From positions 1-7,904 of the forward strand of contig CADCPL010000098.1 of the NCBI GenBank assembly GCA_902803305.1: a stretch of 7,904 nt of DNA. Direction: 5' to 3'. The notes beneath the pieces were generated by a model, which had not been told where the DNA came from, did no database searches, and worked only from the letters and a program-made list of their open reading frames with translations. Of this stretch, positions 1 through 6,430 are shown piece after piece. The position numbers and the translations under genes are program-made. Numbering within the stretch: position 1 is the stretch's first letter; the number at the start of each line of letters is the position of its first letter. This stretch comes from an uncultured Lachnospiraceae bacterium. Its GTDB lineage: Bacteria > Bacillota > Clostridia > Lachnospirales > Lachnospiraceae.

Positions 1-80
1 ATGCCGAGCACAAAAGATGCGGTAGCAAGACTGTCCGCGGCGCGCTCTTTATTCTCAATCTGTGACATATCATTTTCCAT
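1..80 (-). CDS. N-terminal fragment of a probable small membrane protein (DUF4190-like)
   Basis: Only the first 26 codons lie in the window; the gene continues past position 1. The visible peptide starts MENDMSQIENKERAADS and then runs LATASFVLG. A short charged, polar N-terminus followed by an alanine/serine-rich stretch entering a hydrophobic segment is typical of DUF4190-type small membrane proteins of Clostridia, where a similar phrase opens the first membrane helix. The start at 78-80 is chosen because it is the first ATG after a strong promoter and has purine-rich GGGAGAG and AAGAG upstream; a second in-frame ATG at 66-68 has no better site. It is separated from lysC by a terminator and has its own promoter, so it is an independent unit. 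The family call rests on about ten residues and is tentative; the existence of a gene here is fairly secure. Confidence 0.5.
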   Translation of the reverse strand, partial: MENDMSQIENKERAADSLATASFVLG

Positions 81-120
81 CAGTCTCTTACTCTCCCGAA
101 AGCAGAATATAGGTAATCAT

Positions 121-147
121 ATTATACCATAAAAATCCCCTATGCAA
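121..147 (-). promoter_or_regulatory. SigA-type promoter with extended -10
   Basis: Reading the minus strand, TTGCAT (147-142) is followed after 15 nt by a perfect TATAAT (126-121). The -10 is preceded by TGG, giving the TGnTATAAT extended -10 that compensates for a short spacer or weak -35. Sliding the -35 one base to GTTGCA gives a 16-nt spacer. The predicted transcript starts near position 114 and has a leader of about 34 nt before the ATG at 80. It serves the partial gene at 1-80. Its -35 begins only three bases past the U-tract of the lysC terminator. Confidence 0.8.
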
Positions 148-150
148 CAC

Positions 151-178
151 AAAAAGGCGGGATGACCCGCCTTTTTTT
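151..178 (-). terminator. Rho-independent terminator after lysC
   Basis: GGCGGG (156-161) pairs perfectly with CCCGCC (166-171) around a four-base loop. The stem is extended by A-T pairs from the flanking A5 (151-155) and T7 (172-178). On the minus strand the stem is followed by five U residues and then GUGUU. It begins 11 nt after the lysC stop codon and ends the hom-lysC transcript. The symmetric A/T flanks mean it could also stop transcription on the plus strand, but no plus-strand gene is seen in the window. Confidence 0.9.
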
Positions 179-189
179 ATGCGATGTTA

Positions 190-666
190 TTAATCTTCCA
201 AACCGAACATATCGTGGATCACGTTCATTGCCTTTTCCACTTCTTTCTCGTCGATAAGCACCGTTACTCTTATCTCCGAAGTGGAGATCATCCTGATATT
301 GATGTTCGCATTGTAGAGGCACTCGAACATCTTGGATGCAACTCCTGGATTGCTCATCATTCCGGCTCCGACGATAGATACCTTTGCAACTTTTGAGTTG
401 GTCTTGATATCCTGCATCTCAAGAGTATCCTTCAGTCCCTCAATAGCATTAAGCGCATCGGTTTCCATATCCCTCGGGATCGTGAAGGTGATATCCTTTG
501 TATCATCACGTCCTATAGACTGAAGGATCATGTCGACATTGATGTTTGCCTTTGCAAGGGCATCAAACAGCCTGAAGGCAACACCGGGCTTGTCGGCAAG
601 TCCGACAACTGATATCCTGGTAACATTTTTATCGGCAGCAACGCCGGAAACAAGCATTCTCTCCAC
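190..666 (-). CDS. lysC: Probable internal translation product: aspartokinase beta (ACT-only) subunit
   Basis: Inside lysC, a full AAGGAGG (681-675) is followed after eight bases by an in-frame GTG (codon 245). An ATG follows at codon 248, 17 nt from the SD. A product starting there would be 158 residues (GTG) or 155 (ATG) and would hold just the two ACT domains. This matches the known arrangement in Bacillus subtilis aspartokinase II and Corynebacterium glutamicum LysC, where one gene yields alpha and beta subunits in frame and the ACT-only beta subunit completes an alpha2-beta2 enzyme. The SD and frame are seen directly; the beta product is inferred by analogy. The spacing favours GTG, while the start position known in B. 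subtilis (about codon 247) is nearer the ATG. Confidence 0.6.
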   Translation of the reverse strand: MERMLVSGVAADKNVTRISVVGLADKPGVAFRLFDALAKANINVDMILQSIGRDDTKDITFTIPRDMETDALNAIEGLKDTLEMQDIKTNSKVAKVSIVGAGMMSNPGVASKMFECLYNANINIRMISTSEIRVTVLIDEKEVEKAMNVIHDMFGLED

Positions 667-1398
667 TTTAACAACCTCCTTAACAACGGTACCCTCGGCT
701 TCTGACATGCTCGAGCGAACAACAAGCTTAACTCCGTATTTCTTGGCCAGTTCAACTGATCTGTTATGAAGAACCCCTGCACCGAGAGTCGCAAGATCGA
801 GCATCTCGTCGTATGTGATCTCCTTAAGTTTTCTGGCTTTCTTAACCACTCTCGGATCTGCGGTATACACACCTTCCACATCGGTGTAGATCTCACATTT
901 ATCCGCATGAAGAGCCGCAGCAAGTGCGACTGCCGTCGTATCCGAACCACCGCGTCCCAGCGTGGTGTAATCGTCATATTTATTTACGCCCTGGAATCCC
1001 GTTATTATAACGATCTTTTTAAGATCGAGCTCATTACGGATCCTTTCGGTATCGATCCTCTTAAGTCTTGCGTTTCCGTAAACGCTCGTGGTATGCATCG
1101 CAACCTGATAGGCATTGAGCGAAACACACGGAACTCCGAGCGCGTCCATAGCCATTGCCATCATGGCAACGCTGACCTGCTCACCCGTTGTCATGAGCAT
1201 GTCAAGCTCACGTCTGGGGGGATTGGGATTGATATCCTTTGCCATATCGATCAAAACATCCGTCTGCTTACCCATCGCAGACAGGACAACAACCACATCA
1301 TTTCCGGCCTTGTATTCCTCGATACATCGCCTGGCAACGTTCATGATGCGTTCTTTGTCGGCAACCGATGTGCCGCCGAACTTCTTAACAACCAGCAT
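190..1398 (-). CDS. lysC: Aspartokinase (aspartate kinase), two ACT domains
   Basis: Phosphorylates L-aspartate with ATP to give 4-phospho-aspartate, the first step towards lysine, threonine and methionine, in the cytosol. The 402 residues match the usual length of monofunctional bacterial aspartokinases. The amino-acid kinase domain spans about 1-235, with KFGGTS (6-11), SAMGKQTD (40-47), TTGE (70-73), TGFQG (133-137), GRGGSDTTAVA (149-159) and YTDVEGVYTADPR (171-183). Two ACT regulatory domains follow at about 255-325 and 336-402; MILQSIG (290-296) and SNPGVASKMFE (349-359) resemble enzymes with lysine/threonine feedback. The start ATG has GGAGG (1412-1408) nine bases upstream, inside the end of hom, and the two genes overlap by 14 nt, which suggests translational coupling. 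Two TAA stops lie in tandem. An internal start probably also makes a beta subunit (separate entry). The function is secure; the symbol could be another aspartokinase paralogue name. Confidence 0.96.
   Translation of the reverse strand: MLVVKKFGGTSVADKERIMNVARRCIEEYKAGNDVVVVLSAMGKQTDVLIDMAKDINPNPPRRELDMLMTTGEQVSVAMMAMAMDALGVPCVSLNAYQVAMHTTSVYGNARLKRIDTERIRNELDLKKIVIITGFQGVNKYDDYTTLGRGGSDTTAVALAAALHADKCEIYTDVEGVYTADPRVVKKARKLKEITYDEMLDLATLGAGVLHNRSVELAKKYGVKLVVRSSMSEAEGTVVKEVVKVERMLVSGVAADKNVTRISVVGLADKPGVAFRLFDALAKANINVDMILQSIGRDDTKDITFTIPRDMETDALNAIEGLKDTLEMQDIKTNSKVAKVSIVGAGMMSNPGVASKMFECLYNANINIRMISTSEIRVTVLIDEKEVEKAMNVIHDMFGLED
675..681 (-). promoter_or_regulatory. Internal Shine-Dalgarno for aspartokinase beta subunit
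   Basis: AAGGAGG is encoded by the Lys240-Glu241 codons and the first base of the next codon of lysC. It lies eight bases before the in-frame GTG at 664-666, in the linker between the kinase domain and the first ACT domain. It is as strong as the SD sites at the true gene starts in this window. Confidence 0.6.
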
Positions 1399-2620
1399 TT
1401 AATCTTTCCTCCATCCTGATCCTTCCGATAACATTCGGAATGTTTTTCAGATGCTCCTCAAATGACTTTTCCGTAAGGGGCCCTGTCACAAATCCGAATT
1501 CGTCAGCCGCGTCATCAAGTTCCGTGAACACGACTTTTCCGAACTGTTTCGTGATCTCATCTTCACGCTCGGATCTCTTTCCCGATACCCTTACGAAGAA
1601 GCTTCTGGTCGAATCCTCGATCCCCGTAAGAGAGAGATCATCCTCTGACCAGAAAGTATATATGTGTTTATCTATATGCTTTGCAGCATCCACAACATCA
1701 GCAACTACCGCACATGCCGTGGGAAGCTTTCCTGCGCCGCTTCCGTAGAACATCACGTCACCGATCTGATCGCCGCGCACAAAGATCGCATTATATACTC
1801 CGCTCACGCTGTAGAGCGGGTGCGTGGACCTTACCATGAACGGTGCCACCATCGCGAAATATCTGCCGTCCTCCACAGAGCTTGAAGCAAGGAGTTTTAT
1901 CGCGCAGCCCATTTTTTTCGCGTAGCGGATATCGGTAGCCGTTATCTTGGAGATGCCCTCGGTATATATGTCCTCGAACTTTACATTGGAGCCGAAAGCA
2001 AGCGATGAGAGTATCGCAATCTTCCTGCATGCATCATATCCTTCGATGTCAGCCTCGGGTTTGCGCTCGGCATATCCGAGTTCCTGAGCCGTGGAAAGAG
2101 CCTTATCAAACTCCCAGCCTTCCACATCCATCTGCGTCAGTATATAGTTGGTAGTACCGTTAAGTATACCCTTTATCTCCAGTATCGGATCCGCCGTAAG
2201 CGACGAGTTGATCGGACGGATGACCGGAATGGCGCCGCCCACGCTTGCCTCGAACAGGAAATTGATGTTGTTTTCTCCGGCTATCCTGATAAGTTCGGGA
2301 CCATGCGCCGCTACAAGTTCTTTATTAGACGTACATACGCTCTTTCCCGCAAGCAGTGACTTCTTGACGAACGTATATGCAGGCTCGATGCCGCCCATAA
2401 CTTCGACCACGATCTTCACTTCGGGATCGTTCAATATGACGTCAAAATCATGCACGAGGATCTTCTCGACCCGGTCACCCGGAAAATCACGAAGGTCCAG
2501 CACATATTTTATCCCTATTTTGCTGCCTGATTTCTTTGCGATCGATGCGCTGTTCTTGTCAATAACCTCAACTACGCCCGATCCCACCGTACCGTATCCC
2601 AGTACCGCTATGTTTATCAT
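1385..2620 (-). CDS. hom: Homoserine dehydrogenase
   Basis: Reduces L-aspartate 4-semialdehyde to L-homoserine with NAD(P)H, the branch point leading to threonine and methionine. The 411 residues fit the usual monofunctional form. A Rossmann fold opens the protein with GYGTVGSG (8-15). VMGGIEPA (74-81) and TSNKELVA (97-104, with the conserved Lys100) follow. The catalytic domain has KGILNGTTNYIL (150-161) and the active-site set Glu185, Asp196 and Lys200, whose spacing equals that of Glu208, Asp219 and Lys223 in the yeast enzyme. GSGAGKLPTA (293-302) closes the catalytic part. Residues from about 338 form a C-terminal ACT-like domain, expected to sense threonine. The start has GGAGGAG (2631-2625) close upstream, only 12 nt after the prfB stop, and the 3' end overlaps lysC. 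No riboswitch or T-box fits in the 12-nt gap, so its expression probably follows prfB. Confidence 0.96.
   Translation of the reverse strand: MINIAVLGYGTVGSGVVEVIDKNSASIAKKSGSKIGIKYVLDLRDFPGDRVEKILVHDFDVILNDPEVKIVVEVMGGIEPAYTFVKKSLLAGKSVCTSNKELVAAHGPELIRIAGENNINFLFEASVGGAIPVIRPINSSLTADPILEIKGILNGTTNYILTQMDVEGWEFDKALSTAQELGYAERKPEADIEGYDACRKIAILSSLAFGSNVKFEDIYTEGISKITATDIRYAKKMGCAIKLLASSSVEDGRYFAMVAPFMVRSTHPLYSVSGVYNAIFVRGDQIGDVMFYGSGAGKLPTACAVVADVVDAAKHIDKHIYTFWSEDDLSLTGIEDSTRSFFVRVSGKRSEREDEITKQFGKVVFTELDDAADEFGFVTGPLTEKSFEEHLKNIPNVIGRIRMEERLNAGC
1404..1412 (-). promoter_or_regulatory. lysC ribosome binding site embedded in the 3' end of hom
   Basis: GGAGGAAAG lies within the last codons of hom (encoding Met-Glu-Glu-Arg), with the GGAGG core nine bases before the lysC ATG. 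It fixes the lysC start and means ribosomes finishing hom pass directly over the lysC initiation region. Confidence 0.8.
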
Positions 2621-2632
2621 GTTACTCCTCCA

Positions 2633-3754
2633 CTACTGCCCGGCTTTGGCTCCGGATGATATCCACTTAAGATATGCATTGATGAACGGATCAAGATATC
2701 CGTCGAGCACGGCATCGGCCTGTGCGACTTCCTGATTCGTCCTTGTATCCTTGACCATCGTGTAAGGCTGCAGAACATATGACCTGATCTGGCTGCCCCA
2801 TGCGATATCCTTGACCTCTCCTCTTATATCCGACAGTTTCTCGGCATTCTCTTCCTTCTTCAGAAGGTACAGCTTGGCCTTGAGCATCTGCATTGCCTTG
2901 TCCTTATTCTGGAACTGGCTCCTCTCGTTCTGGCACTGCACGACTATACCCGTCGGAATGTGCGTGATCCTTATGGCCGAGCTTGTCTTGTTGATATGCT
3001 GACCGCCGGCACCGGATGAACGATATGTATCGATCCGAAGGTCCTCTTCATTGATATCAACATCAAGGTCTTCTTCTATATCAGGCATCACATCAAGAGA
3101 TACAAAGCTCGTCTGACGCTTGCCCTGTGCATTAAAGGGAGAAATGCGCACAAGTCTGTGCACTCCCTTTTCACCCTTAAGATAGCCGTATGCGTTTGTT
3201 CCGTTTATCTGGAAAGTAACGGACTTGATACCTGCCTCGTCTCCGTCGAGCATATCAAGAACTTCGACGGAAAAGCCTTTCTTTTCGGCATACCTGCTGT
3301 ACATCCTGAAAAGCATTCCTGCCCAGTCGCAGCTCTCCGTACCTCCCGCTCCGGCATTAAGACGCAGGATGGCATTATCGCGATCGTATTCGCCCGAAAG
3401 CAGAGTACTGATCCGAAGATCATCAAGCTTCTGCGAAAACTCGGCAAACTCATTCTGTATATCGGGAATGAGAGCCTCGTCATTTTCCTCATATGCCATG
3501 GAAATGAGCTCGCCTATGTCGGAATGCTGGGATTTGAGTTCGTTTATCGTATCAACCGTATCCTCAAGATCCTTGAGCTCCTTCGTAAGTCTCTGAGCCT
3601 TTTCATTGTCGTCCCAGAAGTTCGGCTCTTCCATAAGGCGGCGCAGTTCCTCAATACGCTGAAGCTTGTCGCTGATCCCGAGGCTTGATTCAAGCTCTGC
3701 AAGAGGAGCGGCAAGGTTGCCTAATTCGATTTTTATCTGATCAAGTTCTACCAT
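2633..3754 (-). CDS. prfB: Peptide chain release factor 2 (RF2), without programmed frameshift
   Basis: Recognises UGA and UAA stop codons in the ribosomal A site and triggers peptide release. The 373 residues align throughout with RF2. The SPF tripeptide that reads the stop codon is at 205-207. GAGGQ is at 248-252, placing the catalytic GGQ at 250-252, the same numbers as in Escherichia coli. HIPTGIVVQCQNERSQ (265-280) and QIRSYVLQPY (322-331) are family hallmarks. In E. coli, codon 25 is CUU and codon 26 an in-frame UGA that requires a +1 shift; here codons 25-26 are CTC GGG and the frame is open, so the autoregulatory frameshift is absent. The ATG has no SD, and an in-frame TAG lies two codons upstream, so no earlier in-frame start exists. 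It follows secA as in other Firmicutes, after a structured 94-nt gap, and precedes hom by 12 nt. Its own stop is TAG, which RF2 does not read. Confidence 0.96.
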   Translation of the reverse strand: MVELDQIKIELGNLAAPLAELESSLGISDKLQRIEELRRLMEEPNFWDDNEKAQRLTKELKDLEDTVDTINELKSQHSDIGELISMAYEENDEALIPDIQNEFAEFSQKLDDLRISTLLSGEYDRDNAILRLNAGAGGTESCDWAGMLFRMYSRYAEKKGFSVEVLDMLDGDEAGIKSVTFQINGTNAYGYLKGEKGVHRLVRISPFNAQGKRQTSFVSLDVMPDIEEDLDVDINEEDLRIDTYRSSGAGGQHINKTSSAIRITHIPTGIVVQCQNERSQFQNKDKAMQMLKAKLYLLKKEENAEKLSDIRGEVKDIAWGSQIRSYVLQPYTMVKDTRTNQEVAQADAVLDGYLDPFINAYLKWISSGAKAGQ

Positions 3755-3848
3755 AATCTATATTTTAAAGGTCGCTCGTGCATTTAGATCGACTTCGTCG
3801 ATAGGCACTCGCGGTGCAGACAGGTTCTTCCCACTTCGCGGGCCCCTC
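3755..3848 (-). other. Structured secA-prfB intergenic element (three hairpins, two tiny ORFs)
   Basis: On the minus strand three hairpins follow each other: CCCGC-GAA-GTGGG (3842-3830), GCAC-CGCGA-GTGC (3817-3805) and the perfect ATCGAC-GAA-GTCGAT (3802-3788). In the first, one pair is G-U in minus-strand RNA but A-C in plus-strand RNA, which weakly favours an RNA role in the sense of the operon. The GTGC at 3808-3805 can pair instead with GCAC at 3781-3778, enclosing the third hairpin, so two folds exclude each other. No U-tract follows any hairpin, so it is not an ordinary terminator. The same stretch encodes a 16-codon GTG ORF (3834 to 3784) followed directly by an 11-codon ATG ORF (3783 to 3748) that overlaps the prfB start. 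It could be a dispersed intergenic repeat, a leader controlling prfB, or both. No known RNA family was recognised. Confidence 0.45.
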
Positions 3849-3850
3849 CT
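3845..3850 (-). promoter_or_regulatory. Orphan Shine-Dalgarno overlapping the secA stop codon
   Basis: AGGAGG begins inside the secA stop (TAG at 3851-3849) and is followed by GG. It is 90 nt from the prfB ATG, too far for direct use. The nearest usable start is a GTG ten bases downstream (3834-3832) that opens a 16-codon ORF. It may serve that ORF, or be the former prfB SD separated from its gene by insertion of the structured element. Confidence 0.4.
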
Positions 3851-6416
3851 ATCTGCTTCTACCGCAACACTGTTTATACTTCTTCCCTGATCCGCACGGA
3901 CACGGATCGTTCGGATATACTTTATCCGATTCGCGCCTTACGCTCTTCTTCGGACCGGTGTCGTCCTTGTTGGTGCCGGTGATCTTGGCAACCTCTTCAC
4001 GTTCAACCTTCTGCTCGACGCGGATATGGAACAGGACTCTGACCGTTTCCTCACTGATGGCATCCGTCATGGAATTGAACATGTCGTAGCCCATCATCTT
4101 ATATTCCACAAGGGGATCTCTCTGACCGTAAGCCTGCAGGCCGATACCCTGGCGAAGCTGATCCATGTCATCGATATGATCCATCCATTTTCTGTCTATG
4201 ACCTTAAGAAGGATAACACGCTCTATCTCACGGATCTGCTCGGGTGTCGGGAATTCGGCTTCCTTTGCCTCGTAGAGCTTGACCACCTCTTCCTTGAGCT
4301 TATGGATGAGTTCTTCCTTCTTCATGTTCCTGATGTCGGGAGTCTTCAGTTCCTCAACGGGAACAGTCGCACGAAGATGCTGATTGAGTTCGGGAAGATC
4401 CCAGTCTTCTGGATTGGATACATCCCCGATACACATCTCGACTGTATTTTCTACAAATTCCGTAGCCATCTTGAATACGACATCACGCATGCTCTCACCG
4501 TCAAGAACACGGCGGCGCTCGGCATATATGATCTCTCTCTGCTCATTCATGACCTGATCGTATTCGAGCAGGTTCTTTCTGACTCCGAAGTTGTTGTTCT
4601 CTATTCTCTTCTGCGCCTTCTCAATGGCACTTGTAAGCATTGAATGCTCGATCTGCTCATTCTCGGGAACGCCGAGCGTATTAAAGACGTTCATGAGACG
4701 ATCGGATCCGAACAGTCTCATCAGATCATCTTCAAGTGATATGAAGAACCTTGATTCACCGGGATCTCCCTGACGACCGGAACGTCCTCGCAGCTGGTTA
4801 TCGATACGTCTTGATTCATGACGCTCTGTACCTATTATCTTAAGTCCGCCCGCAAGACGTGACTGCTCATCAAGCTTGATATCGGTACCACGGCCGGCCA
4901 TGTTCGTTGCGATCGTAACAGCCCCGTGAATTCCGGCTTCGGCAACGATCGCCGCCTCGAGTTCATGGAACTTCGCGTTCAGGACTTTATGCTCTATGCC
5001 GCGCTTTGTAAGGAGCTTCGAAAGTTCCTCAGAAGCTTCTATCGTGATAGTACCGACCAGTATCGGCTGGCCCGTTCTATGCGCTGCTTCTATCTCGTCG
5101 CATATCGCATGCAGTTTTTCTTTTCTTGTCTTATATACGGCATCCTGAAGATCGATCCTGGCGATCGGCTTGTTCGTCGGGATCTCGATTACGTCCATTC
5201 CGTATATATCCCTGAATTCCTTTTCCTCGGTAAGAGCCGTACCGGTCATACCGCACTTTTTCTCGAATTTATTAAAGAAGTTCTGGAACGTGATCGTCGC
5301 AAGCGTCTTGCTCTCACGCTTAACCTTCACATGCTCCTTGGCCTCGATCGCCTGATGGAGTCCGTCCGAATAACGACGTCCCGGCATGATACGGCCGGTA
5401 AACTCGTCGACTATCAGCACCTCATCATCTTTTACGACATAATCCTGATCGCGGAACATGAGATTGTGCGCACGAAGCGCCAGGATCACATTGTTCTGTA
5501 TCTCCACATTCTCTGAATCCGCAAGGTTATCGATCTGGAAGAATTTCTCGACCTTAGCGACGCCTTGTGCCGTGAGCGTAACAAACTTATCTTTTTCGTT
5601 AACGATAAAATCACCCGTCTCTTCTCTCTCGATACCCATGATGGCATCCATCTTGGACAGGTCTTCCATATCCTCGCCTCGCTTGAGCTGTCTGGCAAGA
5701 ACATCACAGACTTCATAAAGCTTGGTTGATTTTCCGCTCTGACCCGAAATGATGAGAGGTGTACGAGCTTCATCGATAAGGACCGAGTCGACCTCATCGA
5801 TGATGGCGTAAGCAAGAGACCGCAGAACGAGCTGCTCCTTGTATATGACCATGTTGTCACGAAGATAATCGAATCCGAGTTCGTTGTTCGTGACATACGT
5901 AATATCACAGTTGTATGCGCTGCGTCTTTCCTCCGGCTTCATGGAGTTAAGGACAACGCCGACGGTAAGTCCGAGGAATTCATGTATCTGTCCCATCCAC
6001 TCGGCATCACGGTTTGCAAGATAGTCATTGACCGTGACGATATGAACACCGCGTCCGGTAAGAGCGTTCAGATATGCGGGAAGCGTTGCGACAAGTGTTT
6101 TACCTTCACCTGTCTTCATCTCTGCGATACGGCCCTGATGAAGGATGATACCGCCGATGAGCTGCACTCTGTAATGCTCCATATCGAGCACACGTTTTGC
6201 CGCCTCCCTTACGGTAGCATATGCCTCGGGGAGCAGGTCATCAAGAGTCTCTCCGGCTGCATACCTTTTCTTATAATCCAAGGTAAGCGCGCGAAGCTCG
6301 GCATCCGAAAGACTCTGCATCTTCGGCCGAAGCGCCTCTATCTTCTCCACAAGCGGCATGATGAGCTTTACTTCTCGCTCGCTGTGTGTGCCAAATATCT
6401 TCTCAATAATGTTCAT
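3849..6416 (-). CDS. secA: Preprotein translocase ATPase SecA
   Basis: ATP-driven motor that pushes unfolded preproteins through the SecYEG channel, acting at the inner face of the cytoplasmic membrane. The 855 residues are close to B. subtilis SecA (841). The first nucleotide-binding fold has the Walker A MKTGEGKT (100-107), TNNELGFDYLRD (177-188) and the Walker B DEVD (207-210) with DEARTPLIISG (215-225). The preprotein cross-linking domain lies at about 226-375, with the conserved VDEFTGRIMPGRRYSDGLHQ (336-355) leading out of it. The second fold has GMTGTA (389-394), NMAGRGTD (505-512) and LRGRSGRQGDPGESRFF (542-558). Helical scaffold and wing regions follow to about 800. The C-terminus carries the SEC-C zinc motif with Cys839, Cys841, Cys850 and Cys851, used for SecB or ribosome contact in other species. 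AGGAG (6429-6425) lies eight bases before the ATG; the gap to the upstream methyltransferase is 14 nt. The gene is complete and looks normal. Confidence 0.98.
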   Translation of the reverse strand: MNIIEKIFGTHSEREVKLIMPLVEKIEALRPKMQSLSDAELRALTLDYKKRYAAGETLDDLLPEAYATVREAAKRVLDMEHYRVQLIGGIILHQGRIAEMKTGEGKTLVATLPAYLNALTGRGVHIVTVNDYLANRDAEWMGQIHEFLGLTVGVVLNSMKPEERRSAYNCDITYVTNNELGFDYLRDNMVIYKEQLVLRSLAYAIIDEVDSVLIDEARTPLIISGQSGKSTKLYEVCDVLARQLKRGEDMEDLSKMDAIMGIEREETGDFIVNEKDKFVTLTAQGVAKVEKFFQIDNLADSENVEIQNNVILALRAHNLMFRDQDYVVKDDEVLIVDEFTGRIMPGRRYSDGLHQAIEAKEHVKVKRESKTLATITFQNFFNKFEKKCGMTGTALTEEKEFRDIYGMDVIEIPTNKPIARIDLQDAVYKTRKEKLHAICDEIEAAHRTGQPILVGTITIEASEELSKLLTKRGIEHKVLNAKFHELEAAIVAEAGIHGAVTIATNMAGRGTDIKLDEQSRLAGGLKIIGTERHESRRIDNQLRGRSGRQGDPGESRFFISLEDDLMRLFGSDRLMNVFNTLGVPENEQIEHSMLTSAIEKAQKRIENNNFGVRKNLLEYDQVMNEQREIIYAERRRVLDGESMRDVVFKMATEFVENTVEMCIGDVSNPEDWDLPELNQHLRATVPVEELKTPDIRNMKKEELIHKLKEEVVKLYEAKEAEFPTPEQIREIERVILLKVIDRKWMDHIDDMDQLRQGIGLQAYGQRDPLVEYKMMGYDMFNSMTDAISEETVRVLFHIRVEQKVEREEVAKITGTNKDDTGPKKSVRRESDKVYPNDPCPCGSGKKYKQCCGRSR

Positions 6417-6430
6417 TTATAAATCTCCTG

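Noticed and set aside
766..1419. Plus-strand ORF (217 codons) opposite lysC
   Set aside because: Antisense to conserved aspartokinase sequence, with no recognisable motif and no start signal.
2621..2632. Lysine riboswitch or T-box leader for hom-lysC
   Set aside because: Only 12 nt separate prfB from hom, and hom overlaps lysC; no leader can fit.
3755..3790. Promoter directly before prfB
   Set aside because: A TAAAAT (3767-3762) resembles a -10, but no -35 is found at the right distance and there is no TG extension; the A/T-rich stretch alone is not enough.
3788..3842. secA-prfB hairpins as a Rho-independent terminator
   Set aside because: None of the hairpins is followed by a run of T on either strand, and the stems are short.
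4026..4643. Plus-strand ORF (205 codons) opposite the secA 3' half
   Set aside because: Antisense to conserved SecA sequence and lacking family features or an SD.
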